From Trebouxia sp. TZW2008 (taxonomy: Eukaryota; Chlorophyta; Trebouxiophyceae; Trebouxiales; Trebouxiaceae), in NCBI GenBank assembly GCA_002118135.1, contig BDIU01000345.1, positions 1 through 40,501 on the forward strand: a stretch of 40,501 nucleotides of DNA, written 5' to 3'. This document shows positions 1-10,900 of the stretch, one piece after another. Position 1 is the first letter of the stretch; every line of letters starts with the position of its first letter. Both the position numbers and the translations under genes were made by a program. The notes under the pieces were generated by a model that saw only the letters and a program-made list of their open reading frames with translations, had not been told where the DNA came from and made no database searches.

Positions 1-198
1 TCTGAGTGTGACAGTCAGCCAGAGCCTGCAGTTCAGCATGCAGCACCTCAGTCACTTCAGCTGTTAGATGCTGCAGACCAGCATGCAACGTCAGCGGCAG
101 ATGAGTGGCCCCAGCAATCAGCGATGGAGAGCGACGTGTCTGAGTTCCTGTCATGCAGCTCCGGCAATGACATAGAGGTAGATCTTGAGCTGTTTTGA
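1..198 (+). CDS. 3' end of an unidentified gene (partial)
   Basis: Frame 1 is open from the first base to a TGA at 196-198 and gives a 65-residue C-terminal fragment. It is rich in Gln, Ala, Ser and acidic residues and ends with an acidic stretch (S-D-V-S-E-F-L, then E-V-D-L-E-L-F). This composition suggests the disordered tail of a larger protein. Codon use resembles the neighbouring genes. The start lies outside the window, and whether 1-198 is a whole terminal exon or part of one cannot be seen. No family is recognisable and no function is proposed. The gene is convergent with PHYLLO on the other strand. Confidence 0.55.
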   Translation, partial: SECDSQPEPAVQHAAPQSLQLLDAADQHATSAADEWPQQSAMESDVSEFLSCSSGNDIEVDLELF

Positions 199-1124
199 GG
201 TTGTTTCTAGCATTGCTGTGCTGCATATGCAGCTTGGCATGTCTTCAGTGCTTTGTTTTTGGGTGACAACACAGCAGCGTACCTTGTGAGTGGCAGCTTT
301 TGCATAGAAACATGTTTTGGGTACTGGGCTCGGTTTGTGTTTCCTGATTGCTCATAGGATGCTGTACCCTTTCTTTTGCAGCAGTAGCATTTGCAGAATG
401 TGTTGTGTGGCTGGCTAGCGTTGCGAAGCGGCCCACAAACACCACCTCAGATGGTTTAGACGCAAATACACCACAATGCAGCTTGCGCTGGTTGCTCCAT
501 GTCGCCTTGCAGGGGACACCCTTGAGGGTCTGGCCTTGCTTGATACAAAGGAAAGGACTTGCCAACTGAGACAAGCTACAGCACCTTTGTCTAAGCTGTG
601 TGTACACTCAGTAACTAGTCATGAGCAAAAGTGTACGGAAGAATGTATAAACGCAAGGTGCTCCAAAGTGGGTACTGGTATATCTGTATTCATCACCGGC
701 TGTTTATATGCATATGTGTTGCAGTGCTTCTGTGACAGCTTGCAAACATCAAAACAGATCATTTGCTTTAGTTTGTTTCATATGTACAACTGGTGCTGAG
801 TGCTTGATGAAACCAACATGTGATTTTCTTTGCATCATGCTTTGCTGTGATCCAATTTGTCTGACACCTTGTAAACAATTCAACACTCACTGCAAAAACT
901 CTAGAAAAAGCATAGCTATAAAACAAATACTGTGTCAACTCAGTGCAACAAGTGTCAACATGCACAAAGCAAGTGACAGAACAATTGGATTCTCAGCACT
1001 CACTAATTGATCAGATTCGTTCAGTGTCTGGTTCTTTTGCCATGGCCATGGATAGCATCTGAAGGTCAGTAACAAAAATGCAATACCAGGAAGGCAGGTG
1101 TCAACTTTGAAATGATGAGCTTTG
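199..1124. other. convergent intergenic region / 3' UTRs
   Basis: This stretch lies between the stop of the upstream plus-strand gene (198) and the stop of PHYLLO on the minus strand (1125). Open frames here are short, overlap on both strands and show no family motif or plausible splice chain. The likely content is two 3' UTRs facing each other. Confidence 0.5.
870..874 (+). terminator. possible TGTAA polyadenylation signal
   Basis: TGTAA is the usual polyadenylation signal of chlorophyte algae. It lies 672 bases after the stop of the upstream plus-strand gene, which would give a long but not unusual 3' UTR. A pentamer occurs often by chance, so the support is weak. Confidence 0.3.
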
Positions 1125-2720
1125 CTACATTCTGGCCAAGAGTGCTGCCAGAATGTGTAAAATAGCTTCAGGCCTTTCCAGATGCACAGCATGGCCGCAA
1201 TTCCTGACCTCAAACAAGGCTGCACTTTGTGTGCCGTCCACATTTGTCATTGCTGTCTCAGTAGTATTTCCGCTCAGAAGCCGGGATGTGAAAGTATCTA
1301 CTTTTCCAGTAGGCCTGCTTGTCATTGCTTGCAACATGCTGTGAGCAAACTTGACAAACTTTGCATCCTCTGAGCCAGCAACAAGCGCAATGTTGGCAGT
1401 ACTGTGGGAAAATTGCGTCCCTATGTGTGGCTGCCGCCCGCTTGACATACCAGTAAGGATGTTAGACATATCTGAGCATGCAAAGGCTGTGCTGCAGCGC
1501 CGCTGAGCAAGCATGCGCTCAAACCTGCACATATCACTCAGGACCTGAAATCATGTTCAGGCTTGCTGTGCATGTGTCAAAAGCTGCATGAAACTTGCTG
1601 ACAGAAAGCAATTGCATGACCAGATTGTGCTCATGTTTCTTTTAAGGATGCTGCATTAACAAGGGAAAGCTTGGCTTGGTTTGATGATGTAGAGAAGATT
1701 CAAAAGCCTGAGGGTCTGATGGACACCTTGAAGACGCAGTTACAAGAGTACGCAGTCACTCTCAACTCAAACAAGCTGACCTGGGATGCTTGCGCAAAGT
1801 TCCCCACAGCGGTCCTTGATACCAGTCTTGCACAAAGCTAGGCAAGCCCTGCTGCTCTAGAGATGTAGCTAAAGCTGAATCCCTGAACTGTCTTGCCATG
1901 GCATCAGAGGGGCCTGAACAACAGCAAACTAGAGATCATGACAGCTGGGCAAGTCTCAACTGATTTTGAGCCAGCAGCACGTCAGCCATGCAGATTATAA
2001 CGAATGCAAGCTGGCATGCTAGAGCAGCTTGTGTATTGCAATCAAGCTCTGAATGCATCAAGACACCACATCATCTCAGTATGCTCTGCCCTGATGCTCA
2101 AGATGACACCATGCAACACTGGCATCAGCATTGGAGTCGTGTACAGCAACAACAGGCAGCATCATGCACTAGCGTCATACTTGATGTGACACACCTGGAA
2201 TGCCTGTACTGCCGGATATGCTCACAACAGCTCTAAACTTGGTGCCAAAGTGAGTGGCCAGATACAAGGCAAGCCGAGCCCCCATGGAGTAGCCAACCAG
2301 CACAATGTCTCTCTTGCCAGCCATTCTGTCAATAGCAGCCATCACAGCTGATGCTACATTCTGAAAGTCAAAAGCGTCAGAGCTTGCACCTGCACATGGC
2401 CACATATTTGCTGATCCACATGCAACACTGTCCAGTTGCGGCCTCAAAAGCTCATAACAGGTGACAAACTGTCAAGACTTGAACAGCCCTGAAACGCAAT
2501 TTTAGCGCGACCCCTGCAAGTAAGAAAGCTTTCAAGAGGTTTTGCACACACCTGCTGGTTGCACAGAGGTCATGCCGTGCCCAGGCAGGTCCAGTGCATA
2601 GGACTCATGAGTCAGAGCCAGAGCTGTCATTATTGGCTCCCAGTCCTCGGCGTTGCCCAGGAAACCATGAAGAAAGATGCAGATTGGTTTCTGAAGGTGC
2701 TGCTGCTGACCATTGACGCA
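1125..2720 (-). other. PHYLLO module 4: SHCHC synthase (MenH, alpha/beta hydrolase)
   Basis: Roughly residues 1940-2255. An alpha/beta-hydrolase-fold lyase that removes pyruvate from SEPHCHC. Visible are the oxyanion segment F-L-H-G-F-L-G, the nucleophile elbow V-G-Y-S-M-G-A-R with its Ser, the acidic triad residue in A-G-S-E-D-A-K-F and the His in G-H-A-V-H-L-E-R-P. The short exon 1781-1913 supplies the lid region with D-W-Y-Q-G-P-L-W. The protein ends nine residues after a final A-I-L-H-I. A poorly conserved linker of about 130 residues separates it from the MenC barrel. Confidence 0.92.
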
Positions 2721-4937
2721 AGCAGGAAAAGTACTTGGTTTGCCTAAGTCTGTTTTATGCTGCACTGCATTTGCTGCTGCCAGCTTGCTGACCTTAAAGG
2801 TATACTGGCCAGAACCTGTTGCCACCTTGCACTGAAGACTGTTTTGCTGAACGTGACCAGGGTTCTGTACATGTTGGTACAAAGGCAGACTGTCTGCCAT
2901 GCAGACAGAATCTAGCACTTCTGTGACTGTATCTGGATAGATCGCAATTGGCTGCAACTGGAGTGATAGCATTTCTGAGTCAATTTGCTGTGTCGCTGCA
3001 GCTCCGGCTTTGTCAAGTTGCAGCAAGTCAGGGCAGCTGTTGCTTTGAAACCAAGACAAAGTGGCAAGACCATGTGCAAAGCGTCCAGGTAATGCTTGTA
3101 CAGCAGCAGTGCTAGCAGCTTCAGCTGTATTTGCTTCTGTGGCAGCTGAACTGGTTGACACATAAGTGGCTGCATCTATGGCTTGTGCCAGGCATGCGTA
3201 CTGCGCCAATCCAATGCTACTCTCAAACGCTGAGCTGATGATGATCTGCAACAGAACAATGCTTCAATGCTGCCCTTCATGACCAGGACTAGATTCACAA
3301 CGCTTGCTTGTTAATTTTGCTCAGAGCCAGCATGAGGACATTGCTTTTGCATAAACAGGTGCTGCGGCCAAGTCACAGCAGCTGTTGTATGCTATGCAGC
3401 TTTGTGATGCCATGCAGTTTGAGCAGTATCTGCCCTGGGATACACTAGAAGAGTCATGCTGATGCAAGGGCATTGACTCCAGTTTTGCCTCGGAGCAATC
3501 TTGAGCACCAGCTCACGATGCATAGCTGACCTGTATGTCTTGCGTGCTAGCCCATTGTTGCAGCTGGTTTGCCCTCTCAAAGCCGCCAATCACACCTGGC
3601 TTCACAACCAGAGCAGCGATTGTTCCAGCCGGGAGTTGAGAAAGAAAGCTGTGCAAGACTTGTCTTTCATCACGGGCAGCGATGGGCGCAGCAATGCCTC
3701 GTCCAGCAAACAACTCATCTAGAGTCTCATCCAGAGCAATAGGAATGTGAGTCTGCTCTGCAAATGCTGCAAGGTCCCTGATGTCGGCAACAGGCTCCTC
3801 AAGGTACTGCACACCACAGAAGCCTTTGTAAAAGCACAGCAATGACAATGCACCCATGACTTTAGCTGCACTTGAAACAAGTTGATGTGCACTTAATCAC
3901 AGTACAAAATATGTATGAGCAGCATGACTTAGCAAAAGGGACTGGTGTTCTGCAAGTCCTACGCAAATGATACAAACAAATTGGTGCCCACAAAATGGTG
4001 CAGTCCAAAAGCGAAGCCAATGTAGTGCTCAGTGACTAACTGACACACTCCGCTGCATTGTGTGTGTTGTTTAAGTGGCAGCATACCAACCTGCAGGTCG
4101 GCGGCTGCTACTGCATGGCCAAAAGCCACAGCCTGATTGAGGCTCCACTTCCTGTTGGCATCTGCTCTGAGCACGATTGTCCCCCCAACTTGCTGCCTGA
4201 CTGCTTGCACAAGTGCAGCATCTTGCAGAGGGTCCTGCTGCCGCCCCACCTGCCATGCACACAACAATGTCAATACTTGCCGGGTCGAGATTATGACGCT
4301 GTCTGCTAGACTTGTGACGGCAAGATTGACATGACAGCATGAAGACACTTTTGCAAGCTTCTAGCATACTGCCTTATCCGTGAGCTGGGCGGTATCAGAT
4401 GTCAAGGGTACTTTCCCATGAGCAAGCTACAAAAGTCAAGGCTCAGCAAAAGCAGTACGCTGTGACACCCAGATTTGCTGATGTATACCTTGAGCTTCAG
4501 AGCAGTGTAACCCTGTGCAACCAGGTCAGCTGCTTCCTGTCTGCATGCCTCAATGTCCCCATCACAATCTAGGAGGCCATTGACAAGCACAGCCCTGCCA
4601 GTGTCTGCTGCTTCATTTTGCGGTGCGGTTGCTGGAGCTGAACTGGAAAGCAGCTCTGGAAGTGTCAGCTTCTGAGCTTTGGCCAGGGCGGTCAGTAGCG
4701 CTCCCTCCAAGCCACATCTGACTGAGGGGTACAGATTGGCAGGGTCCAATCCCACCTCATGCTCTATCCAGGAGCTGATACGGCCCTGCAGCAGTACCTT
4801 GCTCAACCAGATAGCAAACCTTTGATGCAAACAGCTATGCATTTGCTTGGGTGGCAAAAAGCCATCATGACATCATTGCTCAGAGACTTCTGCCCCAGGC
4901 TGCTGCAGCTTACTGTATCTGGGTGCTTGCTATACGA

Positions 4938-4999
<62 letters not shown>

Positions 5000-7900
5000 A
5001 AGAAAGTGTGCTTATGTAATCACAGAAGCATTGAAGTGCCAATTTCCAGGGAAGACAAAAGCTATCGCAGTGTTTGCTGGAGGAGCCAACATCAAGACGC
5101 TATTTGTGATACTCACAAAAGCAAGCGCCATGGCATACCTGCAGCATTGATAGGCACAGCGGCACTGGCTTGTGCCTCAGGACCTGACACAGCAATGCCA
5201 CCTGCTGCTCAGCTTGTTGCAGAGTCTCATTATGCAATCCTGCACCACCACAAGCCAATGCCCTCAGCGAGTGACAGCACATTCACATGGTGACATCACA
5301 TTGCCTCATACAGATATGCTGAGCATGTGGCTTTCTGCAGGTTGTCATGTATACAGCACAATAACCCTCAGGTTCTCTTGCCTGCACCAAGCCTGTCAAC
5401 GTGCAATTGCTCACATCTCAGGCATGATTATTTGTACTTTTGTACATGGATTGTGTTGAGACATTCCTGGCACAATAGTTGGCCAAGACGCTGGAGGTGA
5501 CACAATGAGGCTGTTTCATGCTCAAGAAAGCGTACCAGGCAAGGGGGCCACTTCTCCAAAGCCAGTCACTGCATCACTGCCCTGCTGCAGGTTGATGCTG
5601 AGCAGAAGTCCCTGCCGCTGTTGCGTCTCAGATGCAGTGGTCAGTGGCTTGCACAGAGGCAGAATGTAGCGCTGCCAGCTTGCAGAAGCAATTGACAGGG
5701 GCTCCTTCAATCTTGGTCTCAGATGCACACCTGCGTTTTCGAGCCATGACATTGCTTGCTGCGTGTGTACGGCATGTCGCAAAGCCATGCATACGGCTGC
5801 AGCAATGCGCAGAAGAAGAGCCAGAGCCCCGGCAATCTCAAACAAGCCGATCCAGTCCTTGCTGACAACATGTTAAAGCAAAACAACAGTGTCAGCAGGA
5901 CTGAAAATAAAGTTTTATCAGTGCACTGACCTGCAGAAGGGAGTGTAAGCAGGTGCGTTGCATGCTGTACAGCATGCTGCACAGCTGCTTGTAGCTGCCT
6001 GTGGTGGTCCACGTTGCTGTCCCGGGCAGTGACCACCTCCACAATGGAGTGGCGGTGCAGCGCCCAGGCAGTGTGTAGAGCTGGGGTGAGCTCCTGCAGG
6101 CTGCCCACCTTCTGATGCGCAATGCCCTGCGCTCTGCACATCCCTGCACACAGCTGCCTAGTGCTGATACTGGGACGATATCACAGTATCACAGGTGTTT
6201 AAGCATTAAATGTCTCTGTGGAATTAGGGATTAATCTGGGAATCCGATGTCTGTCTACCAGAAGTCTGCAACGCACTGTACGCTGACTGTGAATAAACGT
6301 CATTGGTCTGGACATGCATGACGGCAACAGGCTTAACATGAACATGCACAGATGCAGTACTGACATGACTTTTGACATCAGATACATGCCTATGCAATTG
6401 ACAAAGAAGTGTGTGGTATGGCACTCCTGTGCCTTTGGCGTGGTGAATACCTGCCAGGTCTACATTGTGTGGTGTGGCCCAGAGCGGCGTGAACACCTCA
6501 GGCTGCAGGGTGTCAGCAATGGGCAAGAAGCTGAAGATGCCGCCTCCACCATTGTTGACCAGCACCACTGTCAGGGCTGCTTGCATCTCCCCTGCAGCCC
6601 CACCAAACAACCCTGTTAGCCCTGAGTCATATCGTTGTGTCTGTGGGACTTTGCCTCTTTTTGCACATGCCATTGCTGCTGCTTGCAGCTGTTGGCTGAC
6701 TGTTGCCCAAAGCACATGGAGCATTCGACCTGTTGACATAGGCAAAATTTGATGACTTGAAGCTGATGACGCAACAGCTTGCGAGCAGCTAGTCTGTGCA
6801 CATCTGGCAAAGATCCGTCTTGCATATGTGTAGATAGTCCAGACAACTATAGATCACTCGATCTAAAAAATGCTTCAGCACCCTGAAATACAACAACTAT
6901 TTACACACCAAGCCCTGCTGTCTGGGTACTGCATGGGTAGGCAGAAAAGCAACAAACAACACATTGGCATTTGTACCTGACTGCCCAAAATTGTCAAGGC
7001 ATGACAGTCCGCTTTTGATTGATCGGCAATCTTAAATTTGTAGAAGGCCGTCAGCACGTACAAGATGGACAGACAATGTCATGCATTTGCATGCTGAGGC
7101 ATGCGTAGGCACTCACCTGTTCTGAGCAGATTGAGGCCATTGATGTCATGCAGGAATGAGACATCTCCTACAACCAAAGTGGTGGGTCTTCTCAAGCCAG
7201 CAGCAAAGCCAGCAGCTGTGCTGAGCACCCCATCTATTCCGCTAGCACCCCTGTTGGACCCCACTGGCATCCCCACCCCATGCTGTAGCCTGCATTGGCT
7301 GTTTGCTGAGCTGGCTGAGCTGTATGAGGTGCTGGCTTCAGCATTGGACTGCTGCCTCTGCCAGGTTGCGTACATGTCCATGTCCCTGATGGGCATGCTG
7401 TTGCCAACGAAGAGCCCATTGCCTGTACAGAATACATAGTGTTTGATGCAAATGGTGATGTTACGAGGTGTCACAGCTGATCTTAGGTGTGTGAATGTTC
7501 GTCTCATACATTGAACTAAAGGTCTGCATATCAGATATGGCTGAGAAAAGTCTCAGCAACATCGTGCCCTTTTGCCTTGACATACCAATCACGCAATGCA
7601 GAGGATGATGAAAGGCTGACCTTCAGGAAGCTGCTCAGAGATGCATCTCGCCACAAATGGCTCACTGAGGGCAGCCTGCTGTTGCAGCCAAGCCTTCACC
7701 TCATAATGGGCCACGTCATTGAGCGCCACCAGCAGTTGCTTGTACTCATTTCTTTGCTGCCCTATTTCTGCATGGCCCATACCCTACAACAGATGTCAAA
7801 CTTGTTTTTTGCCTTGGCAAACATGCAGCTGATGATGCAGAGGTGTGTGCATAACTGCACGATGAGAGCCAATCATAAATGCAAGCACCAATCAAAGTAA

Positions 7901-10900
7901 AGCACAGGACTGTTGGAGGTGAATCAGCATTAGAAAGCTGCTGTTGCCTGTGATGTGCAAGTGGTTGTTCTTCTGGGTTTAGGGTTTAGGCCTATGCGTC
8001 AGCACGTAAGGGGTATTGGGATAATAAGCAGAATGTCAGTACCTCCGCGAGGGTCTCGGCAAGGTGTGAAAGCGGCATCTGGACCCTGTGACTGATCAAG
8101 TACTTTTCATCCAGGCGCTTGCTGCTGGCATCAGCGTGGATCCAGACCAACGGCTCTCTGCAGCGTTCAACCAAACTGCTGTGAGCAGAATAACAGTGAA
8201 ACTTGCATGCAGCATTTTGCACTCACGCATGCAGTGAGAGCATGATGCGTAACGTCTGGTCAGTCTTGCACACAGGGCATCGCAAGCTGTCTAGCTACAT
8301 TATAGAGATGCTTCAAGTCAGGATATTGTTGCAAATCAGCCTGCAGCATCATGCCACAAGATGCATAATAATCAATACTGTAAAGCATTGAAAGCACTTA
8401 CAAGTGCTCTTCCTCCAAAGCTGACCACTCCAGGAACTGCAGGACTCTCTTGGAGACCAGATGACTGCCCAGCTGCAGCACCACATCCGGCTTCACAGCT
8501 GGCCAGGCCGCCTTATCCAACAGCACCTGGTCGAACTGATGCAGTATGGCATGCTGCTTGGAGCAAGCCTCCGTCACTCCAACTCTGAGGCCTACAAGCA
8601 AGATTGACGTTTGCAGCAATGCCCAGCGCTTCGCTTCAGACAAGGATGCCGCTTTGTGGCTTCACCAAGCAGCTCAAAGCACATGACAAGCCAGGCCAAA
8701 CGGCTGCATGCTAAAGTACTCGCAACAGGATGTTGAGTTCCCAGAGACCACAGCACCAGACGCAGATACAGTTAGCTTAGCCCCTGTGGCCTGAGGGTGC
8801 AGGCACAGCTGTGTTTTGTATATGCTTGCATCTGCAAAAGAAAGCAGAGCGACCTTTGGAGCTGAAAATGATTCTTGCCTGAAAGGGCATCAGCAACGAC
8901 AGGCCAGCCCAGCGCTTTGCTGATGGACAGTGCTGCAGCCACATCCTGAGAGGATGCCAACTCTGCCACTACCAGCAGCCCCCTCTTGCTGCCTCTCAGA
9001 CTGGCCATTACAGCAGACATGCTTTGAGAGCCCTGCCAAGCTTGGACAGGCTGATCTTGTGTGATGGGCTGACTGAAGGGTGCTGTTGAGCACCCCCAAT
9101 GGTGCAGCCCCTACAGCATGCCTTGGTATCAGGAACTGTCTTCTCACAGTGAATTTTATAAAACATGTTCATATCAGCATGCTTTAATGTGAAATTGCAC
9201 AGACAAACCCAAGGATGATGACCATGTCTTCTAGCACTCAAGAGACCTATTTCCTGACACGTTGGTAAGTGCAGATGGTGTTGCCAGAACAAATGCTCCA
9301 CAAAATTGTGAGACACGACTCAGATTCAGCTTGCCAGTTTCAACAAGCAGTACTCTGGTGGAACCTGGCTGTTGTGTAAGCATTTTGAGCATGGCACAGC
9401 TCATGCCTCAATAGCTTTCACCACTGTTCATGCTGAGCGTTTGTGCACAAGCAGCTGGGCATACCATTTATCATGCATGCATACAATCTGACTTCAACCA
9501 ACACATACCTTGAGCAGGCTTTGGGGCCATTCTGTGGGTGATGGAGCCAAAGGCTCCCTGAACTGGCAGTTCACATGGACAGGGCCAGCAGGAGTGCCCC
9601 TAGCAAATCGCACGGCGGCATCAGTGGCTGTCAGCAAGGCTCTGACTGGCACGCTGTGGTCAGGCGGCGGCAAGTCCACTGCCCAGCGCGTGTAGCTGCC
9701 AAAGATCTTGACTTGGTCAATGGTCTGGTTGGCGCCAGTGTCCCGCATCTCTGCGGGCCTGTCAGCTGTGACCAGCAGCAAGGGGACATTGCTGAGGGAG
9801 GCTTCCACCACTGCTGGCAGCAGGTTTGCCACAGCTGTACCAGAGCTGGTGATGACGGCCACAGGCAACCTGCACAAATTTGGAAGCGCGTCACTTATGT
9901 ACCTGCGTCTTTGTCCACGCTCAACATTGCCATTGTCACTGTGCCCACAAGCCCCTTGTACAGCTGTCTACTGTTGATGAAGGCACTAGCAGCTGCTGCT
10001 GTTGGGACAATGCATTCTGTTGAAGTGTGCACGGATAAAAAGCTGCAACGTTCCGTAAAGAAAGTCAAAGCATGAAAATCTAGCTACAAAATAAGGTTGA
10101 TCCGCAGTTGTTTGCATTGTCTTGATTTGCACTTTGCATAGCAGAACAAGTAGCATCGGGGCGTACCCAGTAGCGCGGCCATGACCCAGTGCCCAAAAGC
10201 CCATGGAGCGTTCATCAATGCAGGTGATTACACGTGCCCTGGGGTGCATTGCCACAGCCAGCGTCAGAGGTGAGGAGCGAGAGCCTGCAGTCACCATCCA
10301 GTCTTACAACCTTGTCACAGGAGTTCATGCAGAACTGCCTCTGCTGCTATTTTTTGCAGCCCCAACGTACAGACACATCTGCTGTTGGTGTGTTGTCTCC
10401 ATGAACAAATACCTCTGATGCAACTGGGTGCAATTTACAGGGGTCAATAAACCAGCAGGAATCAGTCCTGTTGGATTCAGGAGGCAGGCATGTCAAGAGC
10501 AGCAGAGCAGTTATGCACTTTGCTCAAAATGCAGAAATTGATTCCTGCTGAAGCAACATGACTGCTGCCCTTTCATAGTGTATATGACAGCTTGAAACTT
10601 ATTGTCAAACACCACTATCAGGCATGCAAGGGGACCTGGTGCAACTGCAAAGGTGTTGACCCCGAGGCGGCACAGCTCCTCCACCATGGCACGTGTAGAC
10701 AATAGGTTGATGTTGGGGCAAGCTGACAGTGCTGGTGTCGGCTGCAGCAGCAGTTGGAACTGGCGCGCTTTCAGCTCCAACTCCTGTAGGCAGTTCTTGG
10801 TCTAAACCTTGGCAATCAAGGATGCTGTGCAGTTTCACTATTTTTGACAATCGTTTTGCTAGTGCACCATGAAGGCTAATCGTGACCTGTCCGGTGCATC

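Larger units (their letters stand above)
5931..10720 (-). other. PHYLLO module 2: SEPHCHC synthase (MenD)
   Basis: Roughly residues 745-1390. A thiamine-diphosphate enzyme that adds the succinic semialdehyde unit from 2-oxoglutarate to isochorismate. Motifs in order: [26 protein letters not shown] (Glu at the position of the cofactor-activating Glu), [45 protein letters not shown], and the ThDP/Mg segment V-G-D-V-S-F-L-H-D followed by [11 protein letters not shown]. Order and spacing fit bacterial MenD. The exon at 8879-9110 was extended to include a G-L-H-H-W...A-P-F segment that fits the linker of plant PHYLLO. Confidence 0.92.

Noticed and set aside
1647..1841. Plus-strand open stretch of about 65 codons antisense to the PHYLLO MenH region, with a protein-like look.
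   Set aside because: The minus strand there holds the MenH exon 1781-1913 with the D-W-Y-Q-G-P-L-W motif and matching phases. The plus frame has no start, splice partner or family match.
4851..5150. Poly-Gln (plus) and poly-Leu (minus) open frames.
   Set aside because: They come only from the intronic CAG repeat.
9110..9420. Additional minus-strand open frame (with V-L-L-V-E-T-G-K) between two MenD exons.
   Set aside because: The MenD sequence joins correctly across this interval without it, and the frame does not resemble MenD.
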